From Ulota crispa (Eukaryota; Streptophyta; Bryopsida; Orthotrichales; Orthotrichaceae), in assembly GCA_963920765.1 (NCBI GenBank), contig OY987250.1, forward strand, positions 2,480,001 to 2,544,000: a stretch of 64,000 nucleotides of DNA. Reading direction: 5' to 3'. How positions within the stretch are numbered: position 1 is the first letter of the stretch; each line of letters starts with the position of its first letter. Positions 11,995 to 22,945 of this stretch are shown in pieces. The position numbers were made by a program, and so were the translations under genes. The notes under the pieces are model-generated. The model was not told where the DNA came from, searched no databases, and saw only the letters and a program-made list of their open reading frames with translations.

Positions 11995-13205
11995 TTAACC
12001 CTTAAAGGAGTGTTGGTCCTTTTGGGGGACAAAATGGGATTTTGGGCATGTATGTATAACTAAACTATTTTGTGTGATTTTTTGAAATTTTTATGGAAGC
12101 TAGGGAATTCAAAGATTTGCAGGGGCATTTAATTTTTTCTTCATTTCGACATTTATTGAAGTTTTAACCCCTAAAGGACCAAGCCATTTTTTCTATGAAA
12201 AACACAGAAAACTGCCACTTTTGGGGAAGCAAGTACAATGGTAAGAAAAAAAGTTTTTTACAAGAATTCAAGCGTAAGATCTTGCAGTAGACTACAAGAG
12301 GTACACGTGGTAAAAATTTCAGCTCAATCTACCCAAAAATGAGTGAGATATTTACATCTGAATTGCGGAAATGAGTTTTTTTTGCTGCTGCCCAGAAATT
12401 TCAGAAGGCTTTGACCACTCTTAGATCAAAAAAATTACTCTACACAAAGTTGAGGTTTATTTTTCCCATGTAGGAGACCAAGTTAGGTATGTGTGGGAGA
12501 ATTTTCAAATCAATTGGAACTATACAACACATGCGAAAAAATAGTAAAAAAGAAGAAGTAGAGAATGAGTCAAAACACTAAATTGTAAAGAATTTAATTA
12601 TAAAAATGAAAAGATGAAAATCTTGTTATAATGTTGTGATAAACAATCTACATCCTCCGGTTTTGCATTTTTTCCAAAATATTGAAAATTGAGTAAAATA
12701 AAGTACTTCAAAGTTTATTTGAGAGTAGAGAATCTAGAATTGCCCGCAAACAAAAATTCCTCATAACTTTCATCTCATCTATCAAAATTGAATGATTTAA
12801 AGCTCCCCACGTCTATATATGTCTAAAGAACCTATTTCAGATTTTTATTTGAAAAAAATGAAAATTTTGAAGAAGTTTTTGGCTGCCCCTCAAACACCAT
12901 TTTTCATAAATTCATGCATAACTTCTTCATCAAATGTCGGAATGAAGAAAAAATTAGATGCCCACGTAGATCTTTGAATTCCGCACCTTCAATAAAAGTT
13001 TCAAAAAATCACAAAAATTAGATTAGCCATAGGTACGTGCCCAAATCCCATTTGTCCCCCAAGGGGACTTTGGTCCTTTAGGGGTTAAATGAATTTTTGG
13101 AAAACAAGGGAGGCGGACAAAAAATCACATTAAATAGTTTAACCATAGGTACATTCTAGAAATCCCATTTGTTTGTTGAAGGAACAGCAATCTTTTAGGG
13201 GTTAA
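11995..13205. mobile_element. TTAA-class element A-outer (internally deleted), itself interrupted
   Basis: Starts TTAACCCTTAAAGG and ends CTTTTAGGGGTTAA, with TTAA at 11995-11998 and 13202-13205. It keeps both ends of family A but lacks most of the interior. A second family-A copy sits inside it at 12164-13088. Confidence 0.85.
12164..13088. mobile_element. TTAA-class element A1 (inner)
   Basis: TTAACCCCTAAAGGACC at the left and GGTCCTTTAGGGGTTAA at the right, 925 bp including both TTAAs. Interior landmarks shared by family A: ACTGCCACTTTTGG near the left, GATCTTGC with AGAGGTAC, GCTGCCCA, AAAATATTGAAAATTGAGTA, and CATAGGTACGTGCCC near the right. No transposase frame. Confidence 0.92.
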
Positions 13206-13591
13206 GTCATGCCATCTGTCAAATAGTGAAGTAGGAAGTAACAAGCGGAATGTAGTTTGGCCATTATTGGAATTGTGTGAATCTAGAGGTTGACAATGGG
13301 TCCAAAGCAATTTTTGACTCCCAAAATTCACTGTAATTTCAATTTTACAAAAAAAATTGTGAAAAATTTGCAATCCCAATATTTTTTATCTTCCTACATG
13401 GAAGAAATATTTTGCTGCCTCAAACTCTTTGTAGTTTGTTACAAAATTGCTTAAGTTTTTGGGTATGTGTGCTTCCGCCTTACGTAGAATTCCAACATGC
13501 AGTGAAATGGGCGAGAAAACCATTATGGGGATCTAAGAGACGGGAAGAAATTGTGATAGAGATGTAAACTAAGGGAAACCGTGCTTGAAAC

Positions 13592-13695
13592 TAGGCAAGG
13601 TACTTGGTGGCAACCATTCAAGGTACTGGACTACTGGGTGGCAACCAAGCAAGGTACTGAGTGGGAACCAAGCAATGCACTGGGTAGAAATCAGG
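13592..13695. repeat. Imperfect tandem repeat, unit about 30 bp
   Basis: Variants of GCAAGGTACTGGGTGGCAAC occur about four times. The open frame through it reads WQPFKVL/WVATKQGTEWEPSNAL-like repeats and is not a recognisable protein. Confidence 0.65.
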
Positions 13696-13741
13696 CAAGA
13701 CACCACGGAGGATGCCAAGAGGGAGGCCTCGAAGGAAACTA

Positions 13742-13894
13742 TAAGGTAAGACCACCCATTCCCGACCAGTCCCCAATTCCAACCCTTAATGTACTTATCA
13801 TGTATATTTCAATTCTGAGATGTACTCATTGGATACATACAGTCGGAATTGGGGGCAAGTTCTTAAAGGGTTGGGAATGGGTGCTCTTACCTTA
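13742..13894. mobile_element. Small TA-class MITE T7
   Basis: 153 bp with inverted ends AGGTAAGACCACCCATTCCC and GGGAATGGGTGCTCTTACCT, flanked by TA. The copy is short and nearly palindromic. Confidence 0.7.
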
Positions 13895-13896
13895 AT

Positions 13897-14200
13897 AGAT
13901 AGTGCATTTGAGTTGCCTTAACAATTAGGTGGTTTTGGAAAGTTATCTCATGACTCGTTACTTGATCACTTGAAGGCACATGCAACTCTTTAGACATTAG
14001 GATTTCACATGATTTGCAACCTTAATTCTAGTAATTTGTTTTCCAACATTACTATTGTTGTTGCCAAGTCTATATTGTTGTTAAAATATATTTATTTTAG
14101 TAATTATTTGGTTAAAACTATTGTAATATTAGGAAGTATTTATATAGTGCAAATGTCAAGAAATTAGTGTGGGGGCTACCTGAACGTGATATTCAATGAG
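13897..14200. mobile_element. MITE E2
   Basis: AGTGCATTTGAGTTGCC at the left and GGCTACCTGAACGTGATATTC at the right match the family E ends in diverged form. The interior (CATGACTCGTTACTTGATCA, TGCAACTCTTTAGA) matches the copies at 46640-47500. Confidence 0.65.
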
Positions 14201-14530
14201 ATCAAAGACTAGGGAGTAGTATTTTTTTTTTAGCAATTTGGTGTTCAATTGCACCCAAAAAAAATCTGGCTAAAAAATGTCAAAAAATTTGCCAAAAAAC
14301 TTGGATGAAATTGCCAAAAAGAATTCAAATTTAAACAAATTTTGGATGAAATTGTCAAATGGTGAATGAAAACCAAATTATAGACATATAATATGTGCTA
14401 ATGTGATATTTTCTATCCAATATGTGGATGAATGTTGAAATTTGGAGCGCTACTATTCCATTTTAAATCGCCACTTTGACACTTCTTAAAAAATGAAAAA
14501 TAACCCCGCTGGGGAGGGAACTGGAGAAGG

Positions 14531-14643
14531 AACCGGGGATGAACCGGGGATGAACCGGGGATGAACCGGGGATGAACCGGGGATGAACCGGGGATGAACC
14601 GGGGATGAACCGAGGATGAACCGGGGATGAACCGGGGATGAAA
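14531..14643. repeat. 11-bp minisatellite, ten full copies
   Basis: AACCGGGGATG repeats from 14531 with one variant copy (AACCGAGGATG at 14608) and degenerate edges. Because 11 is not a multiple of 3, all three minus-strand frames run through it with the same HPRFIPGSSPV-type peptide. These are not genes. Confidence 0.95.
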
Positions 14644-14808
14644 CAGGGCACATACAGGGGAAGGAACCCAGTGAGGAAACCACAAATTGCAGACATAACC
14701 AAGTTACTGAACAGATATTTCATGGCCTTGACACGTTCAACAAAGCCTCCTCGCCCAAAATTATACTTGTTTGCTATGATCAAAGCAAATCCAGCCTTGT
14801 TTGCCTAC

Positions 14809-15706
14809 TTAACCCTTTAGAGACCACCGAACCTAGTTTTTGGCCTATACAATAAAATCGCTCAACAATTTGGAAAATGATCTTGAAGAATGCTTGTGAT
14901 CACAAGAATTTTGCATCCAACCCAAGAAACAATATTAGAATCGGATATGTGAGTTGATAAATAATGGTGTTTATACATCATGACCTCAAAATACGTATCC
15001 ATATTTGGTCAAAGATGGATCAAAGCAAGAACACAATACATCAAACATCCAAGAAGAATGCCACATTTCAATTGTGCAATCTTAAAAAAATTAAAATTGC
15101 TTAAGGAATACGCTCAAATTGTTTCTCTATACGGTAGTAGTATAATTGTAGTATTTGAGAATCCATTGAAACAATACTATCATTTTATTTATATAAAAAA
15201 ATCATCTTATATTTAAGGCTAATTCTTGATTGCTTTCACCGATTGCATTTTCTATAACAATTATCAAATTTTCTTGTAGAATTGTTTTAGGGTAACAAAG
15301 AAAGTGAAATTTTTGAACGTTTTTGTCCACTTAGCTACACCTTGTGATTGCTATTTTTGTCTATTTTGAGTGAAACTAGTCTAGTTGGAAAGGTGGGAAA
15401 CCCTACTTTCTAGAAATGTAATGCTCTTCTCAACCAAAGCTTGCATGAAGTGCTACCATTCAAAACCACACAAGCATGAAAAACTAGAGATTTTCCATAT
15501 ACGGCTCACTCAATCATTAAAATATTTCACCTCCAACAATAGATCTAGCTGAAATTTTGATACATAACAACAAACAAGATGTTCTTCACATTTGTATGGT
15601 TGGATTATTCAAATTGGGTTCATATTTGATTCAAATGCACATCTAGTTTTATTACCCTGGTTTCTAATGGATTTTGGGAAAATGTATGTGGTCTTTAAAG
15701 TGTTAA
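14809..15706. mobile_element. TTAA-class element M
   Basis: Left TTAACCCTTTAGAGACCACC; right end read inward TTAACACTTTAAAGACCACA. 898 bp including TTAAs. The right TTAA (15703-15706) is also the left TTAA of the next element. The interior is unrelated to family A. Confidence 0.75.
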
Positions 15707-16513
15707 CCCCTAAATGCCTAGGAGGACTTTTATTGTCCTTTGGCTCTAAAGAAAAGTTATGTATTGTAGAAAAGAATTGTTTTTCATGTGAATTTTTTCT
15801 AGAAGTGATCATAAGCACATACTTTATTTTGGAAGGCAAAAAACAACCTTGTCAAATACAATTGTATTTTTAGGTAACCCAAATTGTGAGAAGATTCACA
15901 AACACAGTCTTAGACTCCATATTGCAGGCCTCTTTAATTTACGTTTTTTAAAAATAAACGCACAAATTAACAAATTAACCCTTGACAATGTGCACAAATT
16001 TAGCCCATTGGTTTCCTATAAACAAAAGTTTGCACTTGGCATATGCCACATGGCAGTCATTATGCAACTTTTGTGGTGGCAAGGCCACCATATTCCTTAG
16101 CATGGCCAGAGTTGAATCCGACTTCCTTATTCTTAAACTTTCAAAAGATGAGCATTGTAAATTGCTAACTAACCTCTCACTTGAGGGGGTGTGGCAGTGC
16201 AAGCAACTTAATGCTTTGTTGCAGTTAATATGATATCAAGTATGCAAATAAAAAAAATCAAGTTTGTTAATTTATGACAATACACAAATTAACTTTCATG
16301 ATGTGCACAAATTAAGCTAAATTGTTAATTTATGAAAAAATGTAAATTAAAGAGGCCTGCCATATTGCCCTTCTTACAATTTTCATGAGGTCAGCAACTC
16401 AGCATGTACTGTTGACTTTTGGGCACTTGCCACACCAATGACACTACTAGAGAATACTGTAGAACATTATAGATGGGCTGGTTGCAATGACCAGCCCAGC
16501 ATTTAAGGGTTAA
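15703..16513. mobile_element. TTAA-class element I1
   Basis: Left TTAACCCCTAAATGCCTAGG; right end AGCATTTAAGGGTTAA, next to a GGGCTGG/CCAGCCC hairpin. A shorter relative is at 19935-20370. No transposase frame; the small frames are mirror images of each other on the two strands. Confidence 0.82.
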
Positions 16514-18411
16514 CCCCTTTACGCCCCAAAGGCCTAAAAGTGTCCTCACATGATTTCACATGCCTCTTTGAGGCACTGAATTTAATTTTTTGACCTTGCT
16601 ATAAACTACAATTATCAAGGTTATCAAGTGGTCTATGCAAGTATAGTAATGGCAAGGTAAGCCAAACTTCATACAAGTGTCTCACAAGCTTTAATTGGTG
16701 GAACACTATACTAGGCGTGGTGGCCTCGAGGAGGTCAATGTGTAAAAAAATAATAGGATAGGTGTGAACATCAAGTATTTATTAGGGGGGTATTAGTTTT
16801 TTTAAAATTTTTATCACCCTATTATTATGTAATTTTCTATTTTGTGTTATTAAAAAAAGGGCTTGCATAACATAATTCTAAATTGATATGAATAAATGAT
16901 ATGGTAAATTAAATCAAACAAAAAATTCTATTACAATTTTTGTTAAACATTAAATTTCTTTCAAATGTTTTTTTTCCTCTACTAAAGACTATTTTCAAGA
17001 TTCAACTATAACTTAACAAAAAAGTGTATTCAGTACTTCTATTGTATCTTCCATAAAAATTGTCACTAATGCTTGTTTACTAGGAAGGTATCATATTATT
17101 GTATGCTATAAACTAAACTTTAGGTTTAGGTCCTTTTTACATGATTAATACAAATGATATAGAGATTGTTTTTTTATATTAACTTTACTTTAACCTACAT
17201 GGTTTGATTCAATGCACTGTACATGTTTTCACAATATGCAAAATAATATGCTTTACTAAATTGTGGTGCACAACAAGAAATTGTCAAATATAATTTATAT
17301 TATACAAACTCTTTGATTGGCAAAAACAAGTAGTACATATGTTTGCTTCAAGGTATTGTACATGTCTTCACAGCATGCAAAATAATACGTAAGAAATATT
17401 TTTTGAATAGTAGCCAAAAAAAAGACAATGGAAATGACAGACTAAGCGATTCCCAAATCCCAAGTTGGACCATGAACTTTGAACAACTAGAACAACAAAC
17501 AGAGGGCTCCAAGCAAAAACAGCCAATTTCCAAACTTAAATGACAACCATCTAAAGCTAGCCAATATCTATTGTAGAAATTAGTAAAATCTATAAAATTA
17601 TTGAATGCTTTGAAAATGCCACTCACAAGGCAGTAGCATTTAAATCTTTTGGCCGAAAAAAAGAAAAAAAAAGGGGTATCCTAGGTCTAATTTTTTTCTA
17701 ATTGGACCTATTTTCTAAACCCTATATTAGTTTGAAGATATCTCATGGTTTTTTTGTACCCTATAGTATAAAAAACCAAATTATAATTTTTATTTCAAAT
17801 GTTTTTTAGGCACCTTATCATTTGTTTGCACATAGTTTTCTATTGCTACCTCTCACTGCACCCCCAAAGGTGGTGGCAAGCAATGTCTTACAAGCTACAA
17901 TTGGTCAATACCCCCTTGCAAGCTTCTTTGCATGTGCTTTGTGATAGTGAGAAATTTACCACCAAGGGTTCTAAATCCTTGTAATGGCAATTGTCACCAA
18001 CTGTGCCGGTCATCATTTTCTATGCAATAACAATTTGAAGCCCTAAAACTTAACATCCAAAAGAGTATAGCCTTCAACAATTTGCACATGTGTGCATTCA
18101 CATCTAATCTTGCTACTCACAAAATTTGAGACAAATCCACAGCCTATAGAATTTTGTAAAACTTAATAAACAGCAACTACCCACCAAAAATTGAGATTTT
18201 GCCATCACATGTTGTTTGATCAATGTCATAATCTCCCATCTCCAACAATCAATTTTTTTCAAAATTTGCAAGCCATCTTCTAAGTAGATGCTCCGCTGTC
18301 TTCAATGATCACTTTTGTGGATGATCCAATTAACTGAGATACAATGCATCAAAGTTGTAGGTCTCCCAAAAACTTGATTTTGGTGGAATGGCTTGGGCAC
18401 TTACGGGTTAA
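16510..18411. mobile_element. TTAA-class element J1 (long, with inserted segment)
   Basis: Left TTAACCCCTTTACGCCCCAA; right GGGCACTTACGGGTTAA. 1,902 bp. The segment about 16870-17825 is related in inverted orientation to 42945-43400, so part of the length is another repeat carried inside. No conserved coding frame. Confidence 0.7.
16870..17825. repeat. Dispersed repeat G, inverted relative of 42945-43400
   Basis: Shared blocks, inverted: ATTTAATTTACCATATCATT-like, CTAGGAAGG, CCCTATAGTATAAAAAA and AAATGTTTTTTAGGCACC. The copy here carries an extra segment (about 17100-17620). Confidence 0.65.
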
Positions 18412-18806
18412 AGCACCCATAGCTAACAATGCCTCATACCCAACCAATAGGGCGCTCTATTTACAATATCATCAAGGATAGGTGCTTTGGAATGCATTCT
18501 TTTGTTTTTTTCAAAGTTTTGACCACTTAAGTCATGCCAAATGTCCCATATTGAAGTAGGAAGTATTGAGCAAAAAGTAGTTTGGCGATTATTGGAATTA
18601 CATGAGTCTAGAGGTCTGGCAATGGGTTCAAAGCATTTTTTGACTCCCAAAAATCACTTTCATTCAATTTTGCAAACAAAATTATGAAAAATTTGCAATC
18701 TTAACATTTCTTATCTTCCTACATGGGAAAGTTATTTGTTGCCTCAAACTGTTTGTAATTTGTTGCAGAATTGCTTAAGTTATCGAGTATGGGTGCTTCC
18801 ATCTTA
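18412..18806. mobile_element. MITE H2, uninterrupted relative of H1
   Basis: Homologous along its length to 11880-11994 plus 13206-13482 (CATACCCAACCAATAG, AAGTCATGCCA, AGTAGTTTGGC, TTTTTGACTCCCAAA, ATCTTCCTACATGG). It holds TTAA at 18527-18530, where H1 carries its insertion. Its left tip is lost at the boundary with J1. Confidence 0.8.
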
Positions 18807-19059
18807 ACCATCACCCTACAGCAGAAGCCCGTGCAACTGCCCTACTGCTACATACTAATCATATTGTACAGTACGCGGCAACCACGTATTGTCCACCCTT
18901 CTGTGAGTAAAAATAAATTAGCAATGTTATTGGGGTCAATGGCATTTGATTGTCTTGCATTTTTTATGCTTATTTTTTACCCCAATTCTAATCAAGTTTA
19001 CCAAGATTCATTCTCAAAAAACCAAAATCCAAATTTTCGTAAATAGTTTTGTGTCAAAA

Positions 19060-19611
19060 TCATGGTTTTACAAGAAAATTGAATGAAAAACATCGGTGAT
19101 GAATTTTTTAGATTTGATTCCATGGATATGTAGGAAATATCCATATGCACATCTTCCATGCTAAAAAAACCCCCTTTGGTAACAAAAACTTTATCTATAA
19201 AAGATTCAATGAAACTTTTGAAAGGCCCAAATTTTGTACACGTTTTTTTGTGAAAATCAAATTTTGATGTTTGACTCAAATATTGTAACTAAGTTTGTAT
19301 CTTTGAACATGAAATTTTGTTTACTTGAGCTAGTTCATATAGTAAACAAAACATGATGATCAAAGATACAAACTTAGTTACAATATTTGAGTCAAACAAC
19401 AAAATTTGAATTTCATAAAAAAATGAATATTTTACAAAATTTGGGCCTTTCACAAGTTCCATTATATCTTTTGCACATATATTTTTTGTTACTAAAGGGA
19501 TTTTATTTAGCATGGAAGATGTGCATATGGATGTTTCCTACATTTCTATGGAATCAAATTTAAAAAATTCAACACCAATGTTTTTCAATCAATTATCATG
19601 TAAAATCATGA
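19060..19611. mobile_element. Large foldback (arms about 265 bp), family B fragment
   Basis: Arms 19060-19323 and 19337-19611 are inverted imperfect copies around a centre near 19330 (for example ACTAAGTTTGTATCTTTGA against TCAAAGATACAAACTTAGT). Adjacent sequence to about 19830 matches part of the TTAA element at 22942-24706. Confidence 0.8.
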
Positions 19612-19934
19612 ATTTTTTGCAAAACAATTCACCAAAAACATACTTTTGGTTTTTTTAGGAACTGAAATTTGGTAACTTGCTTGATATTGCATAAGGATGT
19701 AATGATAAAAAAAACTAACAAAATCATTCCAATTATACTGCATGTTTCACCAAAAATAACGAACGGCTGAAATAGGAAATCGATAAGCACCTTGTACCCC
19801 ACTATACAATGAAAACCCCCATGCAGCAACAGCAAATTCAAACCATGCTATAGTTTTCAGTGATCTCCAAATATGATTTTCACTTTTAACTCAAGTGGCT
19901 AAAAAAACTGCTAAAATTTTAAAAACTTAAAAAT

Positions 19935-20370
19935 TTAACCCTTGAATGTAATTATGTAAATGCAGACGGTCTTTATCTGATGCAAGGCAAAAAAAAATCT
20001 TTGTAGGATGGAAAACTCTGTTTTTCATATGATTTTTTTATAAAATGATCATGGAGGCATGGTCCATCATGGGAGGCAAAAAGATAACCTCATGAAATGT
20101 ACTCAAATTTTTAGGTAATCCAAATTATGAGATGATTTACAAGCATGGTGTTAAGTTCCATGTTGTCCTTCTTGCAAGTTTCATGAGGGTAACATGCAAT
20201 TTTTGCAATTTTGGGAATGTAATTCCAAAAAGCTCTAAAAGGAATTCAACATGCAATGTTGACTTATGCAATTTTTGGAAATAATATCAAGATGTGTGAG
20301 TACTTGCCAAATAACTATATTGCTATTATGGAGGGAAGTCATGATGACCAGCCCAACGTTTAAGGGTTAA
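19935..20370. mobile_element. TTAA-class element I2 (short relative of I1)
   Basis: TTAACCCTTGAATG at the left and AACGTTTAAGGGTTAA at the right. 436 bp. It shares with I1 the GACCAGCCCA block near the right end and the GGTAATCCAAATTATGAG region. Confidence 0.75.
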
Positions 20371-20389
20371 TAGTGTATACTTCACATGT

Positions 20390-21278
20390 TTTTTAACTAT
20401 TATTTCTAGTACAAGTACCAAATTTTAGGAAAAATCATTTTTGAACACACGTACCTGTAAGATCTTGTAGTACACTAGTTTCAAAAGATGTAAAAAAAAA
20501 TCAAAGAATTCCACCATGTAGATTGTAAGATATTTGAGTTCAAATTGACAAAAAGTCATTTGTTTGTCCCTACAAAAATCCAAGCAGCTTTAGTTCACAA
20601 GGTTACATTTGCATGATTTTTTTTCCAAAATGGTTGTAACTCTTTGGATTCATTCTTCAAGGCAAGTTGGATACATACTTGAAAAACTTCAAGTCATTTG
20701 GAATTGTAAAACACATGGTAGAAAATGGTAAATAAAAAGAAGTAGAGAATGATTCAAGGCACTTAATTGTTAAGAATTTTATTATGGAAATGAAAAATGC
20801 TATTCCCAATTGTTGTAATGTTGGAATAAAAAAATCTACATCTTTTGGTTTTGTTCTTTTTCCAAAATATTGAAAATTGAGTAACATAAAGGAATTTAAA
20901 GTTTATTTTAGAGTCAAGAATCCATAACTGCCTCCAATCAAAAGCTCCTCATAACTTTCATCTCATTGATCAAATTGGAATGAACCAAAGCTTTTATACA
21001 TGAATCTCCTAAACCAAATTTTCAAATTTTTTTTTATGAAAGAAGTGGTTTTCTTAATCTACCCATACTGCCCGCCTAAGGAAAAAAGCAACATACTAGA
21101 TTGTAACTTTTTACTCATAATTCCAAATGTCATGAAATTTAATGCATATGAAAGATATTCCTTATCTCCCCATGTCATTAAAATTTCAGCCTAAAATATA
21201 AAAATCTCCAATCACAGGTACGTGCCCAAAATTGCTATATTGCAAACAAAAAATGCAACTAGGTCCTTTAGAGGGTAG
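20390..21278. mobile_element. Family A element A9, left end missing
   Basis: The interior and right end match family A (GTACCTGTAAGATCTTG, AAAATATTGAAAATTGAGTA, CAGGTACGTGCCCAAA, AGGTCCTTTAGAGGGT), but the left TIR is absent and the right TTAA is mutated. An old copy. Confidence 0.7.
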
Positions 21279-21288
21279 AGATCGCTAA

Positions 21289-21511
21289 TAAGGTAGGAAC
21301 ACCCAATGGCGTGAGTGTCCCTAATGGCGCTCACATGTGTGTCAAGTTTAGATTTTTGATCACAAATCTAAGCTCTCCGTAGATGACTTATCTTCTAAGT
21401 CTCAGAGCATAAGCCATCTACAGAGGACCTAAATATGTGGTCAGAAATCTAAACCTCACGCACATATGAGCGCCATTAGAAACACTCACGCCATTGAGTG
21501 TCCCTACCTTA
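21289..21511. mobile_element. TA-class MITE T4, near-palindromic
   Basis: 223 bp with ends AGGTAGGAACACCCAATGG and CCATTGAGTGTCCCTACCT and TA on each side. The two halves are largely complementary (GGCGCTCACATGTGTG against CACGCACATATGAGCGCC), so a transcript would fold into a long hairpin. Confidence 0.85.
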
Positions 21512-21998
21512 GTCGTACCAAAAAACTTTGATTTCTTTTTTCACCAATCAAAGCAAACCACGAGTTTTTTTTGCAAAGCAAAAACCGAAATCAGATTCTT
21601 CTGTTGTTGCGTGGTCTCACTGGAGTCCACCTGTAAATCAATTCTCCCTGCTGTAAGTTATGAGGAAGTAAGCTTAAGTTACCTCCTTTTTTTTATGCAC
21701 GGGTAGAAAGGCTGCATAGAATGATATCCTAGGAATAATGCCTTCAGAATGATACCGCAAGAAGGACATCTCAAAAGGACCAGGGCATTTATTTTAGTTT
21801 GCCACATTACAGCTGTCGAGAGTACATTGGATAATAAATGGAGGGACCAGTCTAGATTGGTGCAAATCTATTAGTTTTTTTGCCATTTTGTTTTCAATTC
21901 ACCAGAAAAAAAAAGGCCTTGACAAGGACGTTCCAACAAGACCGTCACCTCAAAAATGATATATCAACAAGAATGACTCTTAGTGAGTCAATGATTAT

Positions 21999-22945
21999 TT
22001 AACCCCTCAAGGCCCAAGCCTTTTTTTTTCCTGTGAAAGTCACTTAAAATTGCCACTTTTGGAGAAGTGAATAGAAAAGTAGGAAGAATTGTTTTTTTTT
22101 TTTTTGGAAATCCAATCATGCAATCTTGCCCTAGACTATGGGAGGTACTTTTGTGAAAACAATCAACTCATTCTAGAGGTAGAGGAGTAAGATGTTAACA
22201 TCTGAAGTGAAAAAGAAAGTTTTTTTTTGTGCTGCCCAAAAATTGCAAAAGCCTTTGACAGCTCATATATCAAAAATACTGCTCTACTCAAAATTGAGGT
22301 TTTATTTCCCCATGTAGAAGACCAAGAGGTATGTGTGAGAGAATTTCCAAATCAATTGGAGGTGTGAATCATACTTTGTAAAATCTTGCAATGCCATAAG
22401 GCCATGAAATTTGCATATATACTAGTCAAAATTGGAGGATTTATGTAAAATTCAAAAATTTGAAGTACTTTGATCCAAAAGTCAAAAACCAAGGAATATT
22501 AGTCTACTACAACTTGGAAAAATAAAAGTCAAAAAACAAACACAGAAACCACTCAAAAAAGTAACGCACCAAATTTTACAAGGGGCAAAAGGAATGGAGG
22601 TTTGGGAGTCCCTCACCTACCAACAAACTAAAACTTCTCTCATCTCATTAATCAAAACTAAATGATTCAAAGCTTCCCACATATACATAACTCTAAAGAA
22701 CCAATTTCAGTTTTTTATTTATTTTTAAATCCAATTTTGTTTGAGTTCTCCTCTGTTTTTCAATTATTCATGCATAACTTCTTCAATAAACGTCAAAATG
22801 AAGAAAACATTAGATGCCCACGCACATCTTTGAATTCCCCATCTTCCATAAAGTTTCAGAAAGTCACACAAAGTAGTTTAGATGTAAGTACATGCCCGAA
22901 ACCCCATTTGGCCCCCACAGGACCACTTGGGTTTTTAGGGGTTAA
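21999..22945. mobile_element. TTAA-class element A2
   Basis: TTAACCCCTCAAGGCCCAAG at the left and TTGGGTTTTTAGGGGTTAA at the right; family A landmarks throughout. The right TTAA (22942-22945) doubles as the left TTAA of the following element. Confidence 0.9.

Larger units (their letters stand above)
11873..13482. mobile_element. MITE H1 (TAAGGTGGAAG ends), interrupted by nested TTAA elements
   Basis: Outer element with ends TAAGGTGGAAG and (inward) TAAGGCGGAAGCACACATA, about 402 bp once the insertion 11999-13205 is removed. Its relative at 18412-18806 is uninterrupted at the same point (TTAA at 18527-18530), which identifies the insertion site. Confidence 0.8.

Noticed and set aside
14413..14783. 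Minus-strand frames rich in HPRFIPGSSPV
   Set aside because: Produced by the 11-bp minisatellite in all three frames.
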